Made by a program: the position numbers and the translations under genes
The notes under the pieces: generated by a model
The model's database searches: none
The model's input: only the letters and a program-made list of their open reading frames with translations
What the model was told of the DNA's origin: nothing
Assembly (NCBI RefSeq): GCF_037392515.1
Contig: NC_090283.1
Span: forward strand, 30,272,249 to 30,336,248
Direction: 5' to 3'
DNA length: 64,000 bases
Source: Haliotis asinina
Lineage: Eukaryota; Mollusca; Gastropoda; Lepetellida; Haliotidae
Shown: positions 49,637 to 62,003 of the stretch, piece by piece
Position numbering within the stretch: the stretch's first letter is position 1
Layout: each line of letters opens with the position of its first letter

Positions 49637-52516
49637 GGTGTAATTCAAGTCTTGAAGCTTCACCTTCTGTCACTGAAGCAGGGCGTTGTGGGATCTGTAT
49701 CCAACAAGATACAAAAATGCAACATATATACTCAGGATTACAATTTCTCAGCGACGATGGTGTATTCATATTTATTGCAAAATGCATCATGTACATAAGG
49801 GTGCTCTAATTCTTTCCTCAGGTAAACCTCACCTGGATATGTCCACAAAATGTAGCTCAATGTTGCAAAGAAAAATAAATATTTGCCAGTCACATTCTCA
49901 AAAGTAGGTGAAAGGTAGGATGTCTAATATGTGCACAAAATTCAACTAAGAGAAAAAGGTTTTGTTCATTTCCAAACCAGAATGACAGCATGCTGAGCTT
50001 ATGGCCATAAATACATGTCTTCTGCAAAGCATGGATACATCAGTGTTCATGCCAAAAGAACCTGGTGCATATACCAAAATACACACTTTGTATCGGAAAA
50101 CTATATACAGAATTTACCCCTGTAAAACAAAAAAAACTATCAAAAACATTTCTGGTGAGGAAAGAATAGTCAGATAGTCAATTGTTTGCATTTGACGCTG
50201 CCATATTAGTTTAAACAGTTTTCAGCAATATCACTGAATGTCAGTTCCAGTGGTGATAATGATGCAGAAGCATGTACAATGTCAGTGGCCTCCTAAAGGT
50301 TTCATGTACAAAACTGCTGACACCCCCATCCCACCTAACTCCTCAGAACAAGGAGGACCCCCCATTAAAATCATCATCACCCCTTAACCCCACTTGCCAT
50401 AAATTATCAACGGTCCCTAGTGAAGATTTATCGGAACATAAGCCCTGGAGATTAGCAGACGTTTGCCACTTTGGTGCACTACAAATCAGTCACTATGCTG
50501 AGACACAATGATGCCTTGATATATCTGAGGGGGCTGTGATGATGCAAAACATCAAGGGCATCAAAGTCAGGTTTTACTGCAGGCACTGCAGACAATTCAT
50601 TCAGCACTACATCACCTCCAAGTTTGTAGACAACATCAAATATGAACATGCATGGAGATCACCTTCTAGTTTTGTAAATAACAACAAATATCAACCTCCA
50701 GTGTTAACATATCTTGGGTAGGTGTATGACACTGATCTTAACCAAGCCTCAGAATATTTGTATTTTCAAAGAGCATTAAGTTAGTTTTCACACTGCTTTT
50801 AGCAATATTCCAGCAATATCACAGCAGGGGAACACAAGAAAAAGGCTTCACACACTGTACCCATGTATGGAATCCAACCCATGTCATCAGCGTGATGAGC
50901 AAACACTTTAACCACTAGGCTACCCCACCGCCCCCTTTTCTAAGTGACTTCTGTTATAGGTCCTAATCTCTGATCACATATACTTGTGTGATAATAGCGA
51001 AAATTATCAACACTTTGATATTAATTGTAGCAAGATAGACTAAATTTCTAAATCATCTGTGCGCTCAAAGGATCATCCCAAATCAACAGGTCAACAAAAT
51101 ATCAACAATGTGCTTTGATAAGACGCATTGTGTGACCTTCTTACATAATCACAATAATCTGTGTGCATTACATCAGTGACTATGACATATCAAATACATG
51201 GCTTCTGATTACATCACACTTAGCATTTGGATTATGTCGGCTTTACTGTACAGGGTGTGACACCACAACTACACGAGCCATTGTGCACATATCGGGCCTT
51301 ACGTATGATACACACAAATCATTACATGAGCAAGTGTGTCAGATGATTTATTTGAAATGAGTGAGAAGGGTTGTATTGCACTTGCTCTCCCTCAGGCGAG
51401 ACAGATAAAAGCATATATAATGTATATTGTCTTTGTAGAGGCACAATATTCATACTGAAAGATGTGCTAGAGCTGGACAGATAAACTCAATTGTGACATT
51501 TACAAACCGTTGCTCCAAATAATGTGCTAAATGGTGGAATTGCAATTAATGATGACTACTGACTGCTTACAGTTTCATGCAAAATGATAAGAAGAAATCT
51601 CTGATCTATTGTTTCAAAGTTTACTCAACTTGAATAAAGCATGTATCAAACCATGTCATGGTTACAAATATGGTTTCAAGCTACACCCCTCGTCTCCTTT
51701 TTTCTCACTTCATTTTAACATAGCATGATACAGAACTTCCCATATTCACTTTTTTCTGATACGAAAGTATATGACTTCCTCATGTAAGGCTTATGAAAGT
51801 TACACACTAGAAAACTTGACAAACACACATGAAACTATGAACATATGAACTGAACTTCAGCTGCTCTATTTCCGTATTAAATATACCCCACTATTCTTCC
51901 TTTTCGCACACTAAAATTCCAAATAGCAAACAAACTCATTAGTACCCTATGGAACACTTGAAACAACTGCTGGTAAATTCTGCCCGTAACCCCAACCCGA
52001 TCAAAAAGCAGACTTACAAACTGACATGCATATCTCACCCTATTTACACATTCAGTAAGCTAGAACACACATAAAATACAATCAATGAACTTATTTCAGC
52101 GTTGGAATATCACATTGGGACTCCGGGACTCAGAGGCACGGGCAAAACTCTTTCCCCAAGACATTTCCTTTGTGACGACTTGTCAAAATTTTACAGTACA
52201 GACTAATAACTTCTATCCACACTGGACCACAGTTCACGATATGTAATAGTAATGTAATACTCCAATGTTTCTTTGAACAGACAAAATATTCTACAAAACC
52301 TAGGAAATCGATCGCACACAACAATGACAATGTCATCATTACTCCTAGCAGTAGTAGCATCTTAACCATAACGAGATGAAAGTGAGATGTTCACTGTCCT
52401 CATTATGTTCACATAGGATACCTCAACGCCATACAGTATCTCATCACTAACAAGAAGTCCACGGTGCAATTACCAGTGTACATTTATTGATTTTGGCAAC
52501 TAATTAGATGTAATCA
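49637..52516. other. Region upstream of WDR73, no gene seen
   Basis: AT-rich, with one SINE (50783-50936). I found no conserved frame on either strand. The WDR73 promoter should lie at its left edge. Confidence 0.5.
50783..50936 (-). mobile_element. tRNA-like SINE copy, minus strand
   Basis: attccagcaatatcacagca, cttcacacactgtacccatg, aaccactaggctaccccacc. Full-length or nearly so. Confidence 0.83.
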
Positions 52517-52660
52517 TTACGCCCACTTCGAACGGCGCATATACAACACGTGTTGCGCATGTCGGAGACTCCGGAAGCGGAAGTCAATGCCCTTGGCGTT
52601 GTGCCTCCCGATCTTGCGTACGGCGTGGTATCCGAGCAGACGAGACTTGTTTATACCAGT
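52517..52660 (-). CDS. Possible terminal exon of an unrecognised gene
   Basis: On the - strand an open frame ends with RLLGYHAVRKIGRHNAKGID and RHAQHVLYMRRSKWA then TAA. The last ~45 codons are strikingly GC-rich at third positions compared with the flanks, and AATAAA lies about 30 bases past the stop (near 52484). This looks like a real last coding exon. The frame stays open upstream to about 52813 but loses the codon bias. I cannot identify the family or any upstream exons. The same block contains two CCGGAAG/GCGGAAG (ETS-like) motifs on the + strand, so a promoter is an alternative reading. Confidence 0.4.
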   Translation of the reverse strand, partial: TGINKSRLLGYHAVRKIGRHNAKGIDFRFRSLRHAQHVLYMRRSKWA

Positions 52661-54124
52661 GATTTTACAGTAAGTGTAATTGTTTCCAAGTAACACATAG
52701 GAATGTGCTCGGGTATAAAGCTCTGACTTCTGACTACAGGTACATGTTGTATCGTGTTGATCGCCATTTGCTTGAAGGTCGACGTATGTCAGTTGCAAAA
52801 GCTGCAGTGTCAAACATTTCTAGACCATTAGCATTATAACGCAGTTGGTATTATAACGTTACTAAGATAAGGTGATGTAATAATGTGTCATGTACTCTGT
52901 AACAGTTCATTTTCAGATACAACAGACATATAAGCAAACAATTCATTTGTTCTGATACTTAACGGTTCACTGAAGTGTAAATTTTGGAATACAGTTAACA
53001 GCCATCAATATACCCTATAATCAACGAGATGTAGAAAGTACCCCCGACAATCGTTTGTGAACTCGTGCATCCATTAATAGTGTCGATTTATAGGCTCAAT
53101 CAACTAGTATGTGCTAGTCCTAACGAAATGTTGAACAGAGTGTTTACGGACAAGGTATCTGTGAATATGATGAAGAAACCGTGGAATGTGTGGGCGTCTG
53201 ACACGGATGCAGCATAAGTGTATAAATTTGCCAGGGGTTACCTCAGGACATGGGTTATCAGGGTACTCTGTGTTTCAGGATATGGGCCTGTTTCCAAAGA
53301 CTGTATGGCATGAAAAGCAGTGCTTTAGTCAAAGGAATAAACAAAATATTCAGTGATGTTGATTAAAGATGCGTATTAACCAAAGGGTTGTAAAATTTTT
53401 TAAACTTAGGTGTCCTGCCATAAACATCAGTTGAAGATGGTAGTCAGTTGACATCTCAAACGACTTTCTCTGCATAAATGCTCATTGCAACTGGGGGAAG
53501 TCTCTTATTCTCACAAATTTCTCAAATTATGCCATCACAGAGATAAACTGTCATTAACATCTATGCACTCAAAATATCACCTTTGTTTTGTACATGTCGC
53601 AGAGTGTTTATGATTTATGCTGCAGACTCTTGATAAGGAGGCATTGATTCTTACAATGTCATTATCATAGATACTTGAGCATGATCAGCATGATCACTCA
53701 GCTCAGTTTGTGAGATCACATTACATTGTAAATAGAACTGGGTGAGGCAAGGTGAAATGGGGCTTAACGTCACAGTTGAGTTCTTGAGTATAGTATGCTC
53801 ATGTGACTACGTGCATATGTGTGTATGTGTGGCTGTTTTACTAACCCAGACTTTAAGGTCACATGCAAGGTAAAACACAACTTTGCAGATTCTGATACCT
53901 TTTGGTATGCACTTACTGAAACAAATCATCAAAAATGCCAATTCACCCTATAAAGTTGAAGAAAAAGAATGTGATGAAAAAAGGCCTGCTAAATCAGAGT
54001 TCAAACGATTCACTCAATTTTCCCCAGCGCTGGGGGAAAAATGGTTTCAACACCTGTGCTGTGCTGCGCTCATAACTCATGTGCAGTGAATAGGTTCGCG
54101 GAGCTTGAAACAGTGAGCATATCC

Positions 54125-54410
54125 AGGCCCAATTTCTCGAAACAAACTTACGTTTTAGCACAAATCTCAAAATGAGTTTGACAATTTGAAACAGCTGAAT
54201 TTTTATCTCAACTGCATTTTTTAGACTAAAAAAGTCCAAACTACTAAAGAAATCTGTCCACCAAATTCAGATTGTCTACTATGTTTGAACTGGATACCAA
54301 TTTCCTTTCATTCTGGGAAGCGCATGTTCCTGCATTTTCTCAAATTTGAGCAAAAACTTGAACTTAAATCAAAACTCCAATTTAAGTTTGTTTCGAAAAA
54401 TCGGGGCCCA
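54125..54410. mobile_element. MITE-like element with ~27-bp inverted ends
   Basis: Left end ggcccaatttctcgaaacaa...; the right end is the complement of ggccccgatttttcgaaaca.... The interior is AT-rich with no coding signal. Confidence 0.65.
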
Positions 54411-55224
54411 GAGTATGAGGTCATGAGCAGTAGTTTAATCTTGGTTGTGTACACAAACAAGTACATAATCTACTCGTTACATAAAAAAACTATGAACTTG
54501 ATTGTGGTTAACAGCCTCTGTCACAAACAAAGCTCAGTGTCTGATTTATTGACACCTATATGTCTGCCTCCCTGTCTGCTAAAGACAATATGCAATACGC
54601 AGCTTCAGTCATTGATCACATGCAATTTGAACTTAACAACCATAAACAAAATAAATTGATAAATGACTCGTGCACCTGAGTCAAGTCTCTGCCACATTAT
54701 GTAATTAGGCAGGTGTCATACTTGTACACATGGCATGTTTTTATTCTGTGGGTTGCAAACAAACTACATCCATTTTTCTCAGATAACTGGATCTAACGGA
54801 AACTGGTGCAAACTCTTGTGACTATATGTCAGCTTCAAGTCCTGCTTTGTACTTAGACGAATGACAGTTTCCAGCCACGCAGTAGTTCACCATCTCTACT
54901 GAGATGATTATTGACAGGATTGAACGCAAATTCAGAGAACATGTATTTACAAAACCCAACATCTCTGTATACATTCTTTATGGATAACAACTTCTAGTGT
55001 ATATGATTTTGGTTTGCAACGGTATATACATCCATACTGAAACGACGCATCAAGTACAATAAAAGAGGTTGCTATCCATAAAGAATCTTACTTTCTTGTG
55101 ACTCACCATACTTCTAAAATGCCCATCAAACAGATCGTCTCTCTGTACACACAATGAGCCCTCAGAGTATCAGCAAATGAACCAGCCAATTGGAAGCTGT
55201 CGTTACACTTGAGTGGACAAGTGT

Positions 55225-56040
55225 ATTTTTTGCTATTTACAGATTTTTGGCATTTTTATCCCCCTAGTCGATGCCTTGTCTGTCTGTCCATCTGGCCGTC
55301 CATCTGGCCGTCCGTTGTCATTTTGTTTCCGGAGCATAACTCAAAAATCATCCAATATTTTTAGATCAAAATTGATAGATATAATAATCTGAACCTATGG
55401 TTGTATCCTTTGCTATTTACTGATTTTTGTCATTTTTATATTTTTTTTGTTTTTCCATGAAACGTTTTGGTCCTAGTCTAATGGTGGGGTTGGCTTCGTT
55501 TCTGGAGCATAGCTCAAAAACCGTTCAATATTTTTCTGCAAAACTTGGTAGATATATCAGTCAGAATCTAAAGTCGTGCCGTTTGTTATTTACAGGTTTT
55601 TGTAATTTATTATCTTCTTGGTTTCCATGGAAACGTTTCAGACGTCATCTCAAAATGGAGGGATTGGCTTCCTTTCCGGAGCAGGACACAAAAATTTCTT
55701 AATATCTTTCTGCAAAACTTAGAAGATATGTTGGTGGCGACCCTAAAGTGGTGCCTTTTGTTAGCTACAGATTATGGTGATTCATCATTTTCCTTGGAAA
55801 GCTGTCGTTTCCATGGAAAACGATTCTGACTTAGTCTCAAAATGGATGGATAGGTTTCATTTCCTGAGCTCTAACTCGAAAACCATGTGATATCTTTCAA
55901 CAGATCTTGGCAGATATATCTGACTTATCTTGAGGTGGTGTCTTTTGCTGTTTACAGATATGTGGCATTTATATTTTTTCATGATTTCCCTGGAAACGAT
56001 TCAAACTTAGTCTAAAAAATCATCAAGTAACTGTCAGATG
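55225..56040 (+). repeat. Degenerate ~180-bp tandem repeat
   Basis: The phrase tttgctatttacagattttt recurs at about 55231, 55410, 55579, 55758 and 55945, interleaved with gtttccatggaaacg and tccggagcataactc motifs. The latter phrase is familiar to me from dispersed repeats in molluscan genomes. Confidence 0.75.
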
Positions 56041-56571
56041 ATTTTTCCTTTCAAGTATGTGGTGGCCGGGGGGGATATGTCATCTTCAGATGACTCTTGT
56101 CTTTAATTTGAAACTAATCCCCATTGACAATTATGATAGATTTCCAGAGAATGAATTATGATGTTGTTATTAAAGTAACTTGCAAATGTCAAGAGACTGC
56201 AAGGTCCAACTTAAACTTAACATATCTAGCATGTGTAATTAGTTGGAACAAGCCTCAGCAGCAGTGCTTTTGTCAAATTTAATTTTATGACAATGCAAAC
56301 AATTTTGTAGGACTGCAATTTGTCTAAAAATGTGCCCTTTCTTGTCATTGCACAAATCAGTGTTAATAGACAAGGCCAGTAGTTTGTCCTAAGCAGCTGA
56401 AAATCTGGAAGGATTTGCTACACTGACTGGTGAAGAAGTGCATTACTGGTATATCAGTCATGTTGTGTATCCCAGTGTCAGTCCCATAGGAAAGATTCAG
56501 ATTCATTCTAATAAGAAATCTGAATGTGTTTCAGTTTTAAATATTTTTGTTGTATGCTGTGTAAAATGACC

Positions 56572-56805
56572 TGTGAAGATCTGGGTTAGAATTGGTCTTC
56601 TGTAACCCATACTCGTCGTAAGAAGCGATTAACGGGATCAGGTGGTCATGCTTGCTGACTTGGTTGACACATAGCATCATTTCCCAGTTGCGTCAATTGA
56701 TGCTTATGCTGTGGATCACTTGATCATCTGGTCCAGACTGTATTATTGACAGATTGGCATCATATTGCTGGAATATTGCTAAGTGTAGAGTTTCACATCA
56801 AACAA
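56572..56805 (-). repeat. Dispersed abalone repeat family copy
   Basis: gtgaagatctgggttagaat, attaacgggatcaggtggtc, gatgcttatgctgtggatca, tgctggaatattgctaagtg. Confidence 0.85.
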
Positions 56806-59800
56806 ACAAAACAACTTTATTAAATTCCCTTTATCTTCTTCAACAAAAACATGCCCTAATCACTCAACCATGGCCAAGGACATTCTTTAAGGTGTAGTGT
56901 GTTTACAATGAGAAACATATCAGCAGTTTAAGTTGAAATGTTGTTTGCCAGAACATGGTTTACTGATTTTATTGTTATCTTTGTGCGGTCAATTTATAAA
57001 TGGGTTTTATAGACCGAGAAGAATATATCTCAGACCTGGGCATAGTGAGTGTAACCACAGGCCATGTTTATGGTGTTAGGATGTAAACTTTCCCATTTGG
57101 CACTGCTGGGATATGAAAGCAGTGGTGTATGAAATTAAACAGCCACCCTAAGGTGGCTTTTCCTTCAGGTGTTTATGACAGGCCCAGAAGTCCTTTTTCA
57201 AGTTGATAAACGTCTATGAATATTTCTTGATTTCACATGTTGAAAAATGGTAAGATTCATCATGTCTCCATTCCGATTGAAGTTTGTGTGCTTTAAGTAT
57301 ATATTTGACATGCCTGAGACAAATTCTATTGGGCAACCTTTTAATTAGTGTTTCTCACCAGTGCTTTGGTAACTTATGCCAGTTCTAGTTGTGTATTTGT
57401 TTCTTGCACCATATTCAGCAATAATCTTTATATACTGAGGACACTTAACATGGTATCAACATGAGGAACCAACTGAGTTCTGTTTGTTAAGTTTTTAACC
57501 ATGTTTATGTCATGATATTTTGTCAAAATCATCTTGAAAATTTCAGTTTGACAAGTAGCCATGGCTACCATGGAAACACTGTCAACAAGAAGTTTTCTCC
57601 AATTCTCCTCTTCAAAACTTTGTTAGCAGCAACTATTTTTGTCAGCAACTATGTGTATCCCCAATGTAGTAATTAATCAAGGAAGTGATTCCACCACGAA
57701 CAGCATTAATATATTCAAAGCAATGAACAACCTTTGAATCTTAAACCAATACCCAGTATTGTACATGATTAGTGTGGCATGATCACACCATATATGGCAA
57801 AAGATGTGCCACTGGTGATTATTAAGTATGGGAAAATTTGTCATGAGCTGTTTCACCACTAATCACAGGAATGCACTTTGAACATCTATAACAGTGTTAT
57901 GAGATAATAACCCCATGCACCCCGGCACTTGAAGTTCAAAGTCCACACCTATGTACTTATGGACCGACCCACTAAGGAATTTTATCACTATCCGTCCGTG
58001 AAAGCTGGGTTAAGAAATAAACCTGTATGCAGTAAACCTGATCAGTCACACAGTCTAGCTGGTAAGTATGAGGCCTCTGCGCTAATCATCTAGTCGAGTC
58101 ATTCATTGCATGTCTATTACAGTTTGTGTAAGAGTGCTGCATGGTCATATTGTACATGGTGTTAATGTGAGTGGTGTCTATTGCTGTTGATAGATCTTGT
58201 TTATGGTGAGAAAGACATTACAACTGATAAATGTCTTGAACATTCACTGCTATCAGCATTTGACACAGTTTTCAGTAATAGTTACATTAGTTTCTAGTGA
58301 TATTATTGGAGTAATAGCTTTGTGCATAATTCAACTTAGGTAATTACGATCATTTTAAATTGCATGAGTCTAGGTTTATGCATTGCTTATTGAGTTAGTT
58401 CTTTTTAATAGATAATATCTGCTTAAAACTGTCACTAAATTCAACAACCACTTGAGCCATGTTACGTCTCGTGTTGATCATGATTAGTTTGTATAGAATT
58501 ACATGATGAATGTATTTCAGTCTGTGGTTCTCATTCCCAGGGTAAGATCTAAATTCTAATCTGAGTAATTTCAAAATGTTCATTTTCTCATTTGTGGTAT
58601 CCATCATTTAAGTGAACAATTGTTTCCTGAAGAACAACAACTGCGTATTGTAAATTGAACTAGTACCATCAGCTGATAATTGTTATTATCACTTCTACTC
58701 TTATTGATTATAGCTCGTGGTGACTTGACAAGTTGTATGTTCAGTGGACTGTAGTGTGTGGTTTTCAGTGTTTTATTGAACACCAAGTTACATCATTTAC
58801 TTGTACATGACAGTGTCTTGGGTTTTCCCCAAAGAATGTGCAGTTAGCAAGACACAGGTTCTGATATGTTATATATACTATTCAGCTGGTATCAGCAGTG
58901 TTCACGTTAATTTGGAAGCCTGTATTTTTCTTGCAAAAAATTAATACAAACAAGCAAAAATTATTTTGCATGCATGTTTTGAATGCATAGATTCATGTGT
59001 TTAATTTTAGAAAGTATCTGGAAACGGCATTATATGAAAAAACAAGAAATTTTTTAATGATTCTGGATTGTAATATGAAAATGTCATGCTCAAAAGATTT
59101 GGACTACATATTAATAATTTCATTACTGCATGCACTCTTACAAAACCTACCACGAACACTGTATAAATGTCAATGTTTTCATCAGGGTTAAACCAAGGAT
59201 GCATTTTTGCAGAATTTCCATATCAAAATATGATTTGATGCTAACAGAAATTTTGGTTGTGTCATATGGACACAACTTATTTGCAAACGTCGCATCCAAA
59301 AATTACAAGTGCAGCCTAAGTAAGTATAGTGCAGTAAACATTGTTATCAAGAATGAGGACTTTCGTTATGGATATACAGCTGCTTAAATCTGTATGGGCA
59401 AGGTTTCAACTTAGGTTCTAAATTTATTGTTAAGAAAGTCAGTAGTACTGGCTTGGATAGAATAACACATGATCGTAGATGGTAAGGTTAAGAACTCACT
59501 TTGTATGTAATTTTCTTAACTCAACATGTTCAGTATATATGTAAATGGTCTTCAGTATGATGATATGATTGTGATGGAGGATAAGAAGGATTACGATTAA
59601 TCCTTCTCTTGTGGGTAAAACATGGTGCTGGTTATTGCTCACAATATGCAGATCAATAATCTTAACTCTGTGAGAGATCAATAATGGATTGTAATTATAA
59701 ACTCAACAAAAGCTCATGTGGGTAACAACAGGACACAGAAAGCAAGTGTGCACTGACACCAGTCGTACCATGATCAAGGCGATTTAGGATGTTTCTGTCA

Positions 59801-60390
59801 AAGTTTCAGTCACTTATGTTTTGATTTAACAAGCATGACCATAAAAACATCCTTTGTGAAAGTTTAGTTGATGTTCTGTTTATAATGAATATTGATTAAT
59901 CACTGGAACTCGTTGATAATTGTTGACACAAACGAGATGGATTGACTGATCATATGATCAGTAGCTCCATCACTAGTAAAATATTGTTGTTGGACCTCAA
60001 TCATGTTGATAGTACCGGTCGGGGGTCAGAAGAAAATATGTTGTCTATCTTTGTGTATTTGGGTGAGCATTATTAGTGTTAAATACATTTACACCAATAT
60101 TTTGAATTGACGGTTGTCCGAAATTTTAACATGCTTAAACTCAAATTTCATACAATCAGACAGTTCAGTGTACACATGACCTGATGCGACCTTCTCCTAG
60201 GGTTTGTTAGACTCAGTGTAGGAGTGTAAGGAATAATACTGAGACTAAGTTTACTTGACTTACACTGAACAATCATGGCAGTAGTCAACTCTCTCATATG
60301 TGTAATTTGACAGTAATGCAATTGCTTAATAAATTAAAACTGTAGACATGATCAGAACATGTCAATATATTTTGTTGTTGTTTCACTGCA

Positions 60391-60516
60391 TATATCAGTG
60401 TTAGATTTGGGTGAAATTTTGAGTGGGTCCAAATTGATGAAAATAATGTTTCTGGACCCCCTCTAATGGTAGAGTCAAAACACTCAAAAACCCTCTCTTG
60501 AGCCAACACTGATATA
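60391..60516. mobile_element. Possible short MITE
   Basis: The 12-bp inverted ends tatatcagtgtt and aacactgatata are ~125 bases apart, next to a TA microsatellite. The short arms make this tentative. Confidence 0.35.
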
Positions 60517-61967
60517 TATATATATATATCATAATCATGATAATGGATAACACAAAGAATACATAAACCACCATCACTTTTGTGTACATTATTTAGTATT
60601 CATGATATGTATCATTTTCATCTTATTGTATATCTGTTGCAGCCCTGCCAGGCACTTTTGAATTTGGTGTCATAAATATATGTTCATAACTGTTAGCCTT
60701 CAATATCCCTCTTTCTGCACTGGTTGAAGCATCTGTAGAATAGTCACAGTGTTGCGGTGAGCTATTTTTGAGGGAGTTACGAGTTATTTGATCCCACAAA
60801 ACATGCAGATGGCAAGGCGCTCCATGCAAGACTGTAGAGGTTCTAGACTAATGCTTAGTCTTTGAATATATATATAGATTTGATAGTAACATACAGACCC
60901 ATTCATATTGAAAAGGAGCCCCAGGGAGTCAAGACATTCAGAACCTGAAGAAATCTAGATTGCTTGATTTAGGGCTTAATTACTCCAGGGAAAGCAATGG
61001 GTAGGGAAAATAATATGGTTTGGGGACAGTGAGACAGGCTATGGAAGTTCCACGTGTCTCAGTTGCTGGGTTCAAGAGAAACTGACTGCAGGGTATATCA
61101 CACAGGGCTTTGAGGAATGGAGAAAGGGTCCTAGGGGTTGTGGGGTGGGGATACTTTAATTATTGCTATCAGTTGTTCGTGTATGAAATGTTGCTTGACT
61201 TGTTTATCATGTTTATATCTGGTGGTCTGGGATACTCTAATCTTTTAGGACATGCTTGTTTTGGTATTTCCCTTTTTAGCAGATAAGGGCAGTTTCGTGT
61301 GACGCAAGAATCAGGCAAAGTTATGTCCAGACTTTTCCCTTTACTAGAAGAATATACTACCTGTTTTAGGTGGGTCAGTGCAGGTATTCAGGTATTATTT
61401 TCTGAAGTGCACAACTTCTTTCCAATTGAGTGCTAAATACTCTTTTTACATTCCAGCACAGTAACAAAGTAGACTAGAGCACCTGTATTGTGACCATTGA
61501 AACACCATGCATAGATAGAAGATGAGGGTAATATGCCAAATCAAAGAACTATGGTAGCCCCCCCACCCCCCACCCCCACCCAAACAAAACAACGAAAAAA
61601 ACTTAGTCATAACAAAAGGCTGATGAAATAGTCATTGTATTGATAGTAATTGTGCACGATGACTAAACTGTGGAATTCATAGGACTGATCCTGATCATAG
61701 GACTTGTGACAAGAGATTATAACGTCTTTGAGTGGCATTTCATTATAATTCAATCAACATGATCAAGAGATTATAAATTTGATGTTGAACCATTGATGAA
61801 GTTTAGTTTAGCCGTCAGCACACTTTTGTATGATAATGTATATGTGATCACTCAGGAACATTTATGCCAGATTTCAGTTTTAATCATAATACAAGTAATA
61901 AGATAATGTGTCATGTGTACCTACTATCACACGTTTGTGGGTACAGTTTTCCTGATCAGATGTTTTT

Positions 61968-62003
61968 CCTCTCCTCTCCTCTCCTCTCCTCTCCTCTCCT
62001 CTC
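61968..62003. repeat. CTCCT pentanucleotide microsatellite
   Basis: About seven tandem TCCTC units. Confidence 0.9.
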
